A DNA stretch of 64,000 nt from Amycolatopsis nigrescens CSC17Ta-90 (lineage in GTDB: Bacteria > Actinomycetota > Actinomycetes > Mycobacteriales > Pseudonocardiaceae), in assembly GCF_000384315.1 (NCBI RefSeq), contig NZ_ARVW01000001.1:6803001-6867000 (forward strand), in the 5' to 3' direction. Positions 6,920 through 15,260 of this stretch are shown piece by piece. The translations under genes were made by a program, and so were the position numbers. How positions within the stretch are numbered: position 1 is the first letter of the stretch; each line of letters opens with the position of its first letter. The notes below the pieces were generated by a model. That model did not search any database. It was not told the origin of the DNA and saw nothing but the letters and a program-made list of their open reading frames with translations.

Positions 6920-9900
6920 ATGAACGCGATGAACCGCCGCCAGTTCGCCGGTGCCGCACTCACCCCGGTACTGGTCCCCATGCTCGGCACGGCACCGGGA
7001 GCGGCCGCCGCCACCGGCCGCACGGACGACAAGGTCTCCGGCGAAGAGATCGGTGTCACCGTGCAGGAGGGCACCAACCTTGCCGTCACCGCCCGGCCCG
7101 GCGGCGACCGGATCATCCTGCACCTGCAGGGAAAACTGTTCACCGTGGCGCGGGCAGGCGGGACGGCGACCCCCTTCAGCGACGACTTCCTGACCCCGTT
7201 CTGGCCTTCGCTCAGACCGGACGGCGAGCTGATCGCCGTGCAGTCCTTCGCCGGCGGCATGTTCCACATCTGGACCCTCACCCCGGACGGCCGGGCCGTG
7301 CGGCAGCTGACCTCAGGGGAGTACGACGACCTGTGCCCGGCCTGGTCGCCGGACGGCGAGCTGATCGCCTTCACCTCGGCGCGGCAGGGCTCGAACGACA
7401 TCTGGACCGTCGAAGCGCGGACCGGTGCGCTGCGGCGGGTCACCTCGACGGTCACCCCGGCGTCGCAGCCGACCTGGTCGCCGGACGGCCGGGAAGTGGC
7501 CTACGTGCGGGAAAATGCCATCGAAGCAGTCAACCTGGCCACCGGCGCGACCCGCGTCCTGGTGCCGGCCGCGCCGGGTTTCGTCTCGGCCCCGTCGTGG
7601 TCGCCGGACGGCGGGCGGATCGCGTTCATCCGGGCCCGTGACCGGGTGCAGCGGCTGATGGTTTCGGCCGCGCCGGGCACCGAAAAGCCGGCGGGCAGCT
7701 ACGACGACGCGTTTCCGTTCCCCGCCGCCTGGCTGTCCCCGGACGAACTGCTCTACGGCGCCAACGGCAAGATCGTGGTGTCCCGGCTCAGCACGGACGC
7801 CGCCGCCATCGTCCCGTTCTCCGCGACCTTCCGGCTGGTCCGCGATCGCTACCCGCGCAAGCGGTACGACTTCGACTCCCGCCGCGAGCAGCAGGCGCGG
7901 GGCATCGTCGCGCCGGCGCTGTCCCCGGACGGCGGGTCGGTCGTCTTCATCGCGCTGAACCAGCTTTGGCTGCAGCCGATCGGCGGCGCGCCGCGGCGGC
8001 TCACCGACGATCCGTACTACAAGACCGACCCCGCCTGGTCGCACGACGGGCGGCGGCTCGCCTACGCCTCGGACAAGGCCGGCACCCAGGACATCTACGT
8101 GCTCGACCCGGAAACGGGCACCGAACGCCGGGTGACCGACTTGCCCGGCGCCCAGTTCGCCCCCGCGTTCTCGCCCGACGACCGGACCCTCGTCTTCCAG
8201 GACGACCGGTTCCGGACGCTGGCGGTGGACGCCGCGGGCGGGCCGGTGCGCACCATCCTCGGCCCGGTCAACACGCCGGGCCGGCCGAGCTGGTCCGCGG
8301 ACGGCCGGACGCTGGCCTTCACCGTGTCCGCGCAGCAGCGCAACCAGATCCAGCTGGTGGACGTGGCTTCCGGTGGCACCAGGGTGATCGAGCCGGCGCC
8401 GTTCGGCTCGATCTCGGCGCGCGGCGACGACGGCCCGGTCTGGTCGCCGGACGGCCGCTGGCTGGCGTTCTGCCTGCGCGGCACGCTCTGGGTGCTGCCG
8501 GTGGACCCGCGCGGCACCCCGACCGGACCGGCGCGTGCGCTCACCGAGCACGCTTCCGACGCGCCCAGCTGGAGCGGTGACTCGCAGCGCCTGCTGTACC
8601 TGCACAACGGCCGGCTGCGGCTGGTCGCACTGGACGGTTCGGGCACCAGGGAGGTGACCACGAAACTGGCGTACACCCCGGACCAGCCAGGGGAGCGCCT
8701 GGTGATCCACGCCGGGCGGCTGTGGGACGGCCGCGCCCCGGAGCCGCGCACGGACGTCGACCTCGTGGTGGAGGGCAACCGGATCCGGAGCATCGAACCG
8801 CACCGGGGAGACCGGTCCCACCCGGGTCACCGGTTCGTGGACGCGTCCGGGCTGACGGTCACCCCGGGGCTGATCGACATGCACAACCACCAGCACATGC
8901 GGTCCAGATCGTTCGGCGACCGGCAGGGCCGCCTGCTGCTCTCCTTCGGCATCACCACCACCCGCTCGACCGGCGACCCGGCCTATCGGGCGCTGGAGGA
9001 CCGCGAGGCGCTCACCGCCGGCGCCAGGGTGGGGCCGCGGTTCTTCATGACCGGCGAAATGTTCGAAGGCCCGCGCCTGTCCTGGGAGTTCGCCCGGCAG
9101 ATCGCCGACTCCGGGCAGCTCGAGCTGGAGCTCTCGCGGGCGCGGGAGCTCGGCTACGACCTGATCAAGACCTACCAGCGGTTCCCGGACGACTGGCAGG
9201 CCGCGGTGACCGCTGCGGCGCACGCGATGGGCATCCCGACCACCTCGCACTACCTGTACCCGGCCATCGCGCACGGGGTGGACATGCAGGAACACCTCGC
9301 CGGGCCGACCAGGTGGGGCTTCGGGTTCTCGCAGAACGCCTCGCTCGGCATCGTCTACGACGACGTGATCCAGCTGCTGACCAAGGGCGGGATGGCGGTC
9401 AGCAGCACCCTGTTCAGCGCGAGCGCGCTGCTCGCGGACGACCCCGGCATCGTCGACGACCCCAGGGTCCGCACGCTGTTCACCGCGGCGCAGCAGGAGA
9501 CCCTGCTGGCCAAGCTGCGCTGCGCGCAGGGCACCGGCCCGTGCGGTTTCCTGGACGGCAACGCCGAAGCGGCCCGCCGCGACGTCGCCGTGCTCAAACG
9601 CATCCTGGCCGCCGGCGGCACCGTGGTCGCCGGCACGGACGCGCCGCTGGACGTCACCGCGGTGAGCCTGCACCTCAACCTCCGCGGCATGACGAAGTAC
9701 GGCCTTTCCGCGCACCAGGCACTGCAGACCGCGACGCTGGCCGCCGCCCGTCAGCTCGGGGTGGACCGCGAGCTCGGCACCGTCGAGCCGGGCAAGCTCG
9801 CCGATCTGCTCTTCAGCGAAGGCGATCCCACCCGGAACATCAGCGATCTGGCCAGGGTGCCGATGGTGCTGAAGAACGGCCGCCTCTACCAGAGGGACGA

Positions 9901-9940
9901 ACTGCTGGCGCCGTTCCTGCCCGGGTCGGCGAGCCGGTAG
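6920..9940 (+). CDS. Tat-exported TolB-like propeller fused to an amidohydrolase
   Basis: The 1006-residue protein begins MNAMNRRQFAGAALTP, a Tat signal. Residues of about 60-580 contain repeated WSPDG blades (TWSPDGREVAY, SWSADGRTLAF, VWSPDGRWLAF) typical of TolB/WD40-like propellers. From about residue 595 an amidohydrolase domain starts: GRLWDGRAPEPRTDVDLVVEG, then TPGLIDMHNH with the metal-binding H-x-H, a later TSHYLYP His, and VVAGTDAPLD with the C-terminal metal or catalytic Asp. The family includes imidazolonepropionase and prolidase-like hydrolases; the substrate is not deducible. It sits 39 nt behind the PQQ propeller gene with AAGGA before the ATG. Its last 55 bp overlap the end of the convergent DUF6292 gene. 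Confidence 0.85.
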   Translation: MNAMNRRQFAGAALTPVLVPMLGTAPGAAAATGRTDDKVSGEEIGVTVQEGTNLAVTARPGGDRIILHLQGKLFTVARAGGTATPFSDDFLTPFWPSLRPDGELIAVQSFAGGMFHIWTLTPDGRAVRQLTSGEYDDLCPAWSPDGELIAFTSARQGSNDIWTVEARTGALRRVTSTVTPASQPTWSPDGREVAYVRENAIEAVNLATGATRVLVPAAPGFVSAPSWSPDGGRIAFIRARDRVQRLMVSAAPGTEKPAGSYDDAFPFPAAWLSPDELLYGANGKIVVSRLSTDAAAIVPFSATFRLVRDRYPRKRYDFDSRREQQARGIVAPALSPDGGSVVFIALNQLWLQPIGGAPRRLTDDPYYKTDPAWSHDGRRLAYASDKAGTQDIYVLDPETGTERRVTDLPGAQFAPAFSPDDRTLVFQDDRFRTLAVDAAGGPVRTILGPVNTPGRPSWSADGRTLAFTVSAQQRNQIQLVDVASGGTRVIEPAPFGSISARGDDGPVWSPDGRWLAFCLRGTLWVLPVDPRGTPTGPARALTEHASDAPSWSGDSQRLLYLHNGRLRLVALDGSGTREVTTKLAYTPDQPGERLVIHAGRLWDGRAPEPRTDVDLVVEGNRIRSIEPHRGDRSHPGHRFVDASGLTVTPGLIDMHNHQHMRSRSFGDRQGRLLLSFGITTTRSTGDPAYRALEDREALTAGARVGPRFFMTGEMFEGPRLSWEFARQIADSGQLELELSRARELGYDLIKTYQRFPDDWQAAVTAAAHAMGIPTTSHYLYPAIAHGVDMQEHLAGPTRWGFGFSQNASLGIVYDDVIQLLTKGGMAVSSTLFSASALLADDPGIVDDPRVRTLFTAAQQETLLAKLRCAQGTGPCGFLDGNAEAARRDVAVLKRILAAGGTVVAGTDAPLDVTAVSLHLNLRGMTKYGLSAHQALQTATLAAARQLGVDRELGTVEPGKLADLLFSEGDPTRNISDLARVPMVLKNGRLYQRDELLAPFLPGSASR

Positions 9941-10368
9941 CGGTCCAGCCGGTCGGTCAGCGCGTCCTGGTCGCCCGGTCGCCGGTGCCCCGGCGGGTCC
10001 GGCCTGCCGGGGGCCGGGTCGTTCGCGCGTGCCGCGGCGAGGAAGCTCGCCACTTCGGCCGGTTCGGGGAGCACGTCGCCGTTGTCCAGATAGGTGAGCA
10101 CGATGAGGTCCTCGCCGGAGTGGGTCTCCACCGCGAGGGCCCAGCCGTGCCGCTCGTCCCACACCAGGGCCAGATCGCGGTCGGGGAAGCGCGGTAGCCG
10201 GTGGTCGAGCGCGATGTAGGCCGACATCGGAGCGCCGGTGCCCCCGAAATCCACCGTGCAGGACTCCATGCCGACACCGGCCGCGGTGGCCACGGCGGCC
10301 AGGTAGCCGCGCAGCCCGCGGACGAGCCGGAGATCGGCTCCGCCCGCCACGCCCATCAGGGTGTTCAC
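9886..10368 (-). CDS. DUF6292 family protein
   Basis: The 160-residue protein contains LRGYLAAVATAAGV, then APMSAYIALDHRLPRFPDRDL and ALVWDERHGWALAVE, a pattern I associate with the actinobacterial DUF6292 family. No catalytic motif or signal peptide is visible, so it is presumably cytoplasmic and of unknown function. The tail from about residue 115 is Pro/Arg rich and low in complexity. The GTG at 10368 is preceded by AAGG at a 9-10-nt spacing. Its 3' end overlaps the amidohydrolase gene by 55 bp on the opposite strand, so the two transcripts are antisense to each other there. Confidence 0.7.
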   Translation of the reverse strand: MNTLMGVAGGADLRLVRGLRGYLAAVATAAGVGMESCTVDFGGTGAPMSAYIALDHRLPRFPDRDLALVWDERHGWALAVETHSGEDLIVLTYLDNGDVLPEPAEVASFLAAARANDPAPGRPDPPGHRRPGDQDALTDRLDRYRLADPGRNGASSSSLW

Positions 10369-10389
10369 GTGGTCGAACCTTTCGCCGTG

Positions 10390-10423
10390 GTCGCCGCCCC
10401 GCCCGCCGTGGCGGGGCGGCGAC
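10390..10423 (-). terminator. hairpin terminator, 14-bp stem, downstream of hsp20
   Basis: GTCGCCGCCCCGCC (10390-10403) pairs perfectly with GGCGGGGCGGCGAC (10410-10423) around a 6-nt loop. On the minus strand it begins 10 nt beyond the hsp20 stop codon at 10433. It therefore separates hsp20 from the DUF6292 gene that follows on the same strand. Confidence 0.75.
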
Positions 10424-10432
10424 GGGTCGTGG

Positions 10433-10873
10433 TCAGGCGCTGATGGTCTTGGGTTCGGCGGAGGACCGGGAGATGGCGATCTTGCGTGGTTTCGCCTGTT
10501 CCCGGACCGGGATGCGCAAGGTGAGCACGCCGGCGTCGTAGTCGGCCTTGATCTGCTCGGTGTCCAGGGTGTCGCCGAGGAAGAGCTGCCGGGAGAAGAC
10601 GCCGAAGGGCCGTTCGGCGACCTGCATCTCCACGGTGTCCTTCGACTCGAGCGGACGGCGTTCGGCCTTCACGGTGAGCACGTTGCGCTCGACGTCGAGC
10701 TCGATGGCCTCCGGGTCGACGCCGGGCAGGTCGAAGCGGACCACGAACTCGTCCCCGGCTCGGCAGGCGTCCATCGGGATCGCCGCGGGCTTCGACCAGG
10801 TGCCGGCGGTAGTGCCGAATACCTGCTGGGTCAGGCGGTCCAGTTCGCGGAACGGGTCGGTGCGCATCAACAT
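10433..10873 (-). CDS. Hsp20/alpha-crystallin small heat-shock protein
   Basis: The 146-residue protein is of normal length for the family. It begins [19 protein letters not shown] and continues into an alpha-crystallin domain (about residues 35-130) with [19 protein letters not shown] and GVLTLRIPV near the end, followed by a short C-terminal extension. Such proteins act as ATP-independent holdases that keep unfolding proteins soluble. The ATG at 10873 has GGAGGTGA 7 nt upstream. A good promoter (TTGTCA-N17-TAGAAC on the minus strand) lies about 50-75 nt upstream, and the divergent gene at 10980 resembles proteins annotated as HSP18 regulators. A strong hairpin follows the stop codon. Confidence 0.9.
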   Translation of the reverse strand: MLMRTDPFRELDRLTQQVFGTTAGTWSKPAAIPMDACRAGDEFVVRFDLPGVDPEAIELDVERNVLTVKAERRPLESKDTVEMQVAERPFGVFSRQLFLGDTLDTEQIKADYDAGVLTLRIPVREQAKPRKIAISRSSAEPKTISA

Positions 10874-10922
10874 CGTCGGTTCACCTCCGGTTGATCTGCG
10901 TCTGGTGTCAATACGCACCACT

Positions 10923-10964
10923 GTTCTAACATGTCGTCTAAATGATGACAAGCGTGATGTCGTC
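10923..10964 (-). promoter_or_regulatory. hsp20 promoter with a direct-repeat operator candidate
   Basis: On the minus strand TTGTCA (10951-10946) and TAGAAC (10928-10923) are separated by 17 nt. Two identical 8-mers ATGTCGTC lie at 10931-10938, inside the promoter spacer, and at 10957-10964, just upstream of the -35, with starts 26 nt apart. Direct repeats in this position fit a repressor or activator site, probably for the divergently encoded regulator. No HspR HAIR or CIRCE element was seen. Confidence 0.55.
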
Positions 10965-10979
10965 GAGAGGATGACCAAC

Positions 10980-11594
10980 ATGGGCACGGTGGACGAACCG
11001 GCCGACGCCATCCGCCTGATCGAGGCGGCGCTGGAAGCCGCTCGGGTCGGTGCCACCGACACCGCGCGGGTGCTGGACGCGCTCGCCGCACTGCGCGGGG
11101 TCCGGGACGAGCTGGCGGCCTGGGAGCCGGAGCTGATCACCGCGGCCCGCGCCGAGGGGGTGAGCTGGGCGGTGCTCGCGCCCGCGCTCGGGGTCGCCAG
11201 CAGGCAGGCCGCCGAACGGCGCTACCTGCGCCTGCAACCTTCGGTGACCGGGGAGACCACGGGGGAGGGCCGCGTGCGGGCCGAGCGGGACAAACGGGCC
11301 GGAGACCGCGCGGTGGCGTCCTGGGCGCGGGAGAACTCCGCGTCGCTGCGGCAGCTGGCCGGGCAGGTCAGCGCGCTGGACGGGCTGGGCGCCACCGCTC
11401 AGGAACACGCCGAACGCGTCCAGCGGGCGCTCGGGGACAACGACGCCGCGACCTTGCTCGCACCGCTGGCGGACGCGCACCCGCACATCGCCGAGCACCA
11501 CCATGCGCTCGCGGCCAGGCTCACCACCGTCGCCGAGCAGGCCGGACGGCTGCGCCGCGACGCCGCCGACACCCGGCGCGCTCGCGACCAGTAG
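10980..11594 (+). CDS. HSP18-type transcriptional regulator (putative)
   Basis: The 204-residue, Ala-rich protein includes [32 protein letters not shown] and then [26 protein letters not shown], a helix-turn-helix-like segment of about residues 60-85. A long helical tail follows ([20 protein letters not shown]). Similar proteins next to small heat-shock genes in actinobacteria carry the name HSP18 transcriptional regulator. The divergent position from hsp20, with only about 105 nt between starts, supports a regulatory role. The ATG at 10980 has GAGAGG at a 9-nt spacing, whereas an in-frame ATG at 10971 directly abuts that site. DNA binding is inferred. Confidence 0.6.
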   Translation: MGTVDEPADAIRLIEAALEAARVGATDTARVLDALAALRGVRDELAAWEPELITAARAEGVSWAVLAPALGVASRQAAERRYLRLQPSVTGETTGEGRVRAERDKRAGDRAVASWARENSASLRQLAGQVSALDGLGATAQEHAERVQRALGDNDAATLLAPLADAHPHIAEHHHALAARLTTVAEQAGRLRRDAADTRRARDQ

Positions 11595-11598
11595 CGGT

Positions 11599-12081
11599 CT
11601 ATCCAGGATCGTCTATTTTGGACAGTCCATCGGAGACCGGTGTGGCGCCGAGGTTTTCGCCGTCCTCGTGGCGGCGGACCCAGTCGTCGAGGTCGAGCGC
11701 GGCTTCGGCGGGTTCGCGGATCGCGTGCGCCCGGCACCAGCTGTCGTCACCGGCGTGCCTCGGCGTCCGGTGGCCGGAAAGTTCTTCGCGGAGGCGGATT
11801 TCGGCCGCGGCGAAGCGGTTCCGCGCGGTTTGCGCCGGCACGCCGGTGGTGTCGCCGATGAGCTGCCAGCCGGCGCCCGCCAGGCGCTCGAACACGGCGG
11901 CCGCTTCGAAGAACCGTTGCGCGGCAACCAACACGTGCGCGGCGTCGGCGAGCACGGTGCCCGGCTCGGCGGCGCCGACCGGCACCGCCGCGCGCGCGAG
12001 TTCGGCCAGTTCGCACGCCTCGTAGGCCATCACCAGCCGGGCTCGCGCGGCATCCGTGAGATCCGCTGGAGAGGTGCTCAT
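11599..12081 (-). CDS. hypothetical helical protein co-transcribed with a TauE/SafE permease
   Basis: The 160-residue protein (MSTSPADLTDAARARLVMAYEACELAELARAA...) is mostly helical and Ala rich, without signal peptide or membrane segment. A segment near residues 70-115 (AGWQLIGDTTGVPAQTARNRFAAAE) looks like a helix-turn-helix, so a DNA-binding role is possible. The C-terminal part is acidic and has no motif I know. Its ATG overlaps the stop codon of the permease gene (ATGA at 12078-12081), so the two are translationally coupled. It ends 4 nt from the convergent HSP18-type regulator gene, leaving no room for a terminator. Confidence 0.65.
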   Translation of the reverse strand: MSTSPADLTDAARARLVMAYEACELAELARAAVPVGAAEPGTVLADAAHVLVAAQRFFEAAAVFERLAGAGWQLIGDTTGVPAQTARNRFAAAEIRLREELSGHRTPRHAGDDSWCRAHAIREPAEAALDLDDWVRRHEDGENLGATPVSDGLSKIDDPG

Positions 12082-12839
12082 GCGCGCACGAAGTAGAGGA
12101 CGGTCATGGTCACCGCGATGCTCAGCACCACACCGCGCAGCAGCCGCGCGGAGAGGCGGCGGGCGAGGTGGGCGCCGGCGAAACCGCCGGCCACCGCACC
12201 GGTCAGCATGCCGGCCAGCGGCAGCGGGGACCGGAGCACGTCCGAAGCGATCAGGAACAGCGCGGTCGCGGCGAGGTAGATGGCGGCGAGCTGGGCGATC
12301 CGCATCGGGTTGCCGGCCGCCGCGTCCAGCCCGAGCCCGACGCTCCACAACGCCAGCATGAGGATGCCTACGGCACCGCCGAAGTATCCGCCGTAGACCG
12401 CCAGCGGGAACTGGGCGATCAGCACCGCACCGGAGCCGAGGTTCGCCGAGCGCCCCAGCGCCGCGCTCAACGCCCCGGACAGGCGGCGCCCGAACGCGAG
12501 GACCACGGTGGCGAACGCGAGCAGCCACGGCACCGCGGCGTCGAACGAAGCCGACGGCAGCACCAGCAGCAGCCCGGCGCCGAGTCCGCCGCCGAGCACG
12601 CTCACCACGGTCAGCGCCCTCGTGGAAGTCGCTCCGACGGAGGTCAGCTCGCGCCGGTAGACCCAGGCGCTGGCCACCGCCCCCGGCACCAGCGCGACGG
12701 TGGTCGACGCGTTCGCGGTGACCGGCGGCAGGCCGACCGCGACCAGCGCGGGCAGTGCCACGAAGGTGCCTCCGCCGCCGACGGCGTTCAACGCGCCGGC
12801 GGCGATACCGGCCAGCAGGACAAAGAGGATCTCGGCCAC
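12078..12839 (-). CDS. TauE/SafE (TSUP) family membrane permease
   Basis: The protein has about 253 residues and eight predicted hydrophobic segments. It has the conserved N-terminal glycine-rich stretch (AGALNAVGGGGTFVALPAL) and a second, similar half (YGGYFGGAVGILMLALWS), the duplicated layout of TSUP permeases that export or import sulfite, sulfonates or other organic anions. I placed the start at GTG 12839, so that the protein begins VAEILFVLLAG as in the family; the frame stays open upstream but offers only a TTG with a basic, poorly fitting N-terminus. It is divergent from a LysR regulator, which probably controls it, and is coupled by ATGA to the downstream gene. Confidence 0.8.
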   Translation of the reverse strand: MAEILFVLLAGIAAGALNAVGGGGTFVALPALVAVGLPPVTANASTTVALVPGAVASAWVYRRELTSVGATSTRALTVVSVLGGGLGAGLLLVLPSASFDAAVPWLLAFATVVLAFGRRLSGALSAALGRSANLGSGAVLIAQFPLAVYGGYFGGAVGILMLALWSVGLGLDAAAGNPMRIAQLAAIYLAATALFLIASDVLRSPLPLAGMLTGAVAGGFAGAHLARRLSARLLRGVVLSIAVTMTVLYFVRA

Positions 12840-12892
12840 CCGCCGAGCATCACGGCGGCGCGCGGGGTGCGCAATGCGCGATCGGTGTACCA

Positions 12893-12925
12893 AGCCTAAG
12901 CCTGTGCCATAGGCTCTAATAGGCT
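12893..12925. promoter_or_regulatory. LysR-type operator candidate (four AGCCT/AGGCT half-sites)
   Basis: Between the divergent permease and LysR genes, AGCCT occurs at 12893-12897 and 12899-12903. Its inverse AGGCT occurs at 12911-12915 and 12921-12925. Paired inverted half-sites in a divergent LysR promoter fit a recognition site plus an activation site. The element ends 6 nt before the LysR start codon, so it would also allow autoregulation. Confidence 0.5.
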
Positions 12926-12931
12926 GATGCG

Positions 12932-13819
12932 GTGCGTTACGACCTGGACGACCTGCGGCTGTTCCGGCACATCGTCGCGGAGGGGTCGATCACGGCCGGT
13001 GCCCGCCGGATGCACCTGAGCCTGCCTTCGGCCAGCGCCAGGGTGCGCTCGCTGGAACACCACGCCGGGGTGGCACTGCTGGTCCGCGGCAGGCGAGGGG
13101 TGCGGCCCACCCCGGCCGGCACGACACTGGCCCGCCACGCCCGCGACGTGCTCGCCCAGACAGCGCGGCTCGAAGGTGCCGTTGCGAGCTACACCCGCTC
13201 GCCTGCCGCGCCATTGACCCTGCTGGCCGGCGGCTCCGCGATGCACCGGCTGGTGCCCCAGGCCCTGATTCCGTTCCTGCGCGAGCATCCCGACGTCGAC
13301 GTCACCGTTTCCGAGTGCCGGACGCCGCGGACCGTGCGGATGCTCGCCGACGGCGAAGCGGACCTCGGGGTCGTCCTCGACGACGAGGCCCGAGACTGCG
13401 GCCTCGACACCGAACCGCTCGGCGACGACTCGCTGGTGGTGATCGGCCAGGCCGGCGGGATACTGGCCGGGCGGACCGCGCTGACCTACCGCGAGGTCGC
13501 CGAGCACCCGCTCGTCGGGCTGGACGCCGATTCTTCGCTGCGCCGCTGGATCGAGAAGAACCTCGGCCCGCACGCCCCGGTCGCCCGGTACCGCACCAGC
13601 GTGGCCGGACTGAGCACCCTCGTCGCCCTCGCCGCGGCCGGGGTGGGACTGGCCGTGGTGCCGCGCCGCGCGCTCAACCCCGGTCAGCCGCTTGAGGTGT
13701 GCGATCTCCAGGACCCCTGGGCACGCCGCCACCATCTGCTCGCCTGGGGCGCCAGTGCCCGGAGTTCCCCGGTGGCCGCCGCGGCGCTCGCCGGGCATCT
13801 GCGCCGCGCCGCCGATTAG
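12932..13819 (+). CDS. LysR-family transcriptional regulator
   Basis: The 295-residue protein starts at GTG 12932 with the N-terminal winged helix LDDLRLFRHIVAEGSITAGARRMHLSLPSASARVRSLEHHAGV typical of LysR proteins. A periplasmic-binding-protein-like effector domain follows, from about residue 90 (LTLLAGGSAMHRLVPQALIPFL). It is divergent from the TauE/SafE permease gene and therefore most likely activates it in response to the transported anion or a metabolite. A cluster of inverted half-sites lies immediately upstream of both genes. No defect was seen. Confidence 0.88.
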   Translation: MRYDLDDLRLFRHIVAEGSITAGARRMHLSLPSASARVRSLEHHAGVALLVRGRRGVRPTPAGTTLARHARDVLAQTARLEGAVASYTRSPAAPLTLLAGGSAMHRLVPQALIPFLREHPDVDVTVSECRTPRTVRMLADGEADLGVVLDDEARDCGLDTEPLGDDSLVVIGQAGGILAGRTALTYREVAEHPLVGLDADSSLRRWIEKNLGPHAPVARYRTSVAGLSTLVALAAAGVGLAVVPRRALNPGQPLEVCDLQDPWARRHHLLAWGASARSSPVAAAALAGHLRRAAD

Positions 13820-13880
13820 TTTCGCCAGGCCGTCTGGTCTCCATAGGCGGATACCGCTTCGGAAACCTTGGAGGACCAAG

Positions 13881-14378
13881 ATGGAGTCGACTCAGCTCGT
13901 GCAAGAGTTCAGCGAACCGGAGGCCACCGCCCTGCCATGGGACGAGGTGGTGGCGGTGCTGGAGTCCGCGGAGATGTTCTGGTTGTCCACGGTCCGCCGC
14001 GACGGCCGCCCGCACGTCGCCCCGCTGCCGGCGATCTGGCTGGACGGCAGGCTGTACTTCTGCACCGGCGCGCACGAGCAGAAGGCGAGGAACATCGAGG
14101 CGAACACCCACTGCGTGCTCACCACCGGCACCAATACCTTCCGCTCCGGCGTGGACGTCGTGGTCGAAGGCACCGTCGGCCGGGTCAGCGACAACGACAC
14201 GCTGGTCAGCCTGGCCGCACGGTGGAAGGACAAGATCGACTGGGAGTACGTCGTCGGCGACGGCGTCTTCCTCGACACCATGTCGGTCGGGAACCCGGCC
14301 GTGGTCTTCGGGGTCACGCCGTCGAAGGTGCTGGTCTTCACCAAGGCGCCGTACGGTCAGACGCGCTACGTCAGGTGA
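13881..14378 (+). CDS. pyridoxamine 5'-phosphate oxidase-like FMN/F420-binding protein
   Basis: The 165-residue protein carries the split-barrel signature FWLSTVRRDGRPHVAPLPAI at about residues 34-53. QKARNIEANTHCVLTTG, VVVEGTVGRV and TRYVR at the C-terminus follow, as in actinobacterial PPOX-fold proteins that bind FMN or F420. The redox substrate cannot be deduced. The ATG at 13881 follows GGAGGACC. The gene is 61 nt downstream of the LysR gene, and its last 8 bp overlap the convergent aldo/keto reductase gene. Confidence 0.8.
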   Translation: MESTQLVQEFSEPEATALPWDEVVAVLESAEMFWLSTVRRDGRPHVAPLPAIWLDGRLYFCTGAHEQKARNIEANTHCVLTTGTNTFRSGVDVVVEGTVGRVSDNDTLVSLAARWKDKIDWEYVVGDGVFLDTMSVGNPAVVFGVTPSKVLVFTKAPYGQTRYVR

Positions 14379-15222
14379 CGGCGGATTCCTCGCGCGGCGG
14401 GATCCGGTCGAGCCGCCGCCGTTGCTCGGCGCTCAGCCGCAGATCCGCCGCGGCGACGTTCTCCTCCAGGTGGCCGATCGTCGCGGTGCCCGGAATCGGC
14501 AGCACCACGGGTGACCGGTCGAGCAGCCAGGCGAGCGACACCTGCGCCGCGGTGGCGCCGAGTTCGGCCGCCACCGCGGCGATCTCGGCCCTGGCTTCCG
14601 CGACCGCCACCGCGACGGGCCGCCACGGCAGGAAGGCGATCCCGGCCGCGGTGCAGGCATCGAGCACGGCCTCGTGTTCGCGGTCGAGCAGGCTGTAGCG
14701 GTTCTGCACGCTCGCGACCTCGACCAGGCCCCGCGCCTGTTCGAGCTCGGCGACGGTGACCTCGGACAGGCCGAGCCGGCCGATCTTGCCCTCGATCTGG
14801 AGCTGCCGCAGCGCACCGAGCTGTTCGGCGAGCGGCACGTTCGGCGCGATCCGGTGCAGCTGGAGCAGTTCGATCCGGTCCACCCGCAGCCGGCGCAGTG
14901 CGTGCTCGACCTGCTCGCGCAGAACTTCCGGCCGCCCGTCGAGCACCCACTCGTCCGGGCTCGGCCTGGTGACCCCGACCTTGGTCGTGATCAGCAGATC
15001 GTCCGGGTAGGGATGCAGCGCCTCGGCGAGCAACTCCTCGTTGGCGCCCCATCCGTACAGGTGCGCGGTGTCGATCAGGGTGACGCCGAGTTCGACGGCA
15101 CGCCGGGCCACCGCGATCGAGCCGTCCCTGGCCGGGCCCGGTTCGGTCGGCAGCCGCATGGCCCCGAACCCGAGCCGCTTGACCCGGATGTCCCCGCCGA
15201 TGTCGAACGTGCTCGATGTCAT
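14371..15222 (-). CDS. aldo/keto reductase
   Basis: The 283-residue protein shows the AKR barrel with the catalytic tetrad region. LGFGAMRL is near the N-terminus, VTLIDTAHLYGWG carries the catalytic Asp and Tyr, DLLITTKVG carries the Lys, and RIELLQLHRI supplies the His region. The NADPH-binding end IPGTATIGHLEENVAA follows. It probably reduces carbonyl compounds with NADPH in the cytoplasm; the natural substrate is unknown. I chose ATG 15222 over a TTG further upstream. A methyltransferase gene lies 38 nt upstream on the same strand, so the two may be co-transcribed. Confidence 0.88.
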   Translation of the reverse strand: MTSSTFDIGGDIRVKRLGFGAMRLPTEPGPARDGSIAVARRAVELGVTLIDTAHLYGWGANEELLAEALHPYPDDLLITTKVGVTRPSPDEWVLDGRPEVLREQVEHALRRLRVDRIELLQLHRIAPNVPLAEQLGALRQLQIEGKIGRLGLSEVTVAELEQARGLVEVASVQNRYSLLDREHEAVLDACTAAGIAFLPWRPVAVAVAEARAEIAAVAAELGATAAQVSLAWLLDRSPVVLPIPGTATIGHLEENVAAADLRLSAEQRRRLDRIPPREESAVT

Positions 15223-15260
15223 GTGCCGCAACCATCCTTGTCCTCAACAGGACCTGGACA

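Noticed and set aside
7313-10162. 949-codon open frame antisense to the TolB-amidohydrolase gene
   Set aside because: Low-complexity Arg/Gly/Val composition and no family features; the sense gene is clear.
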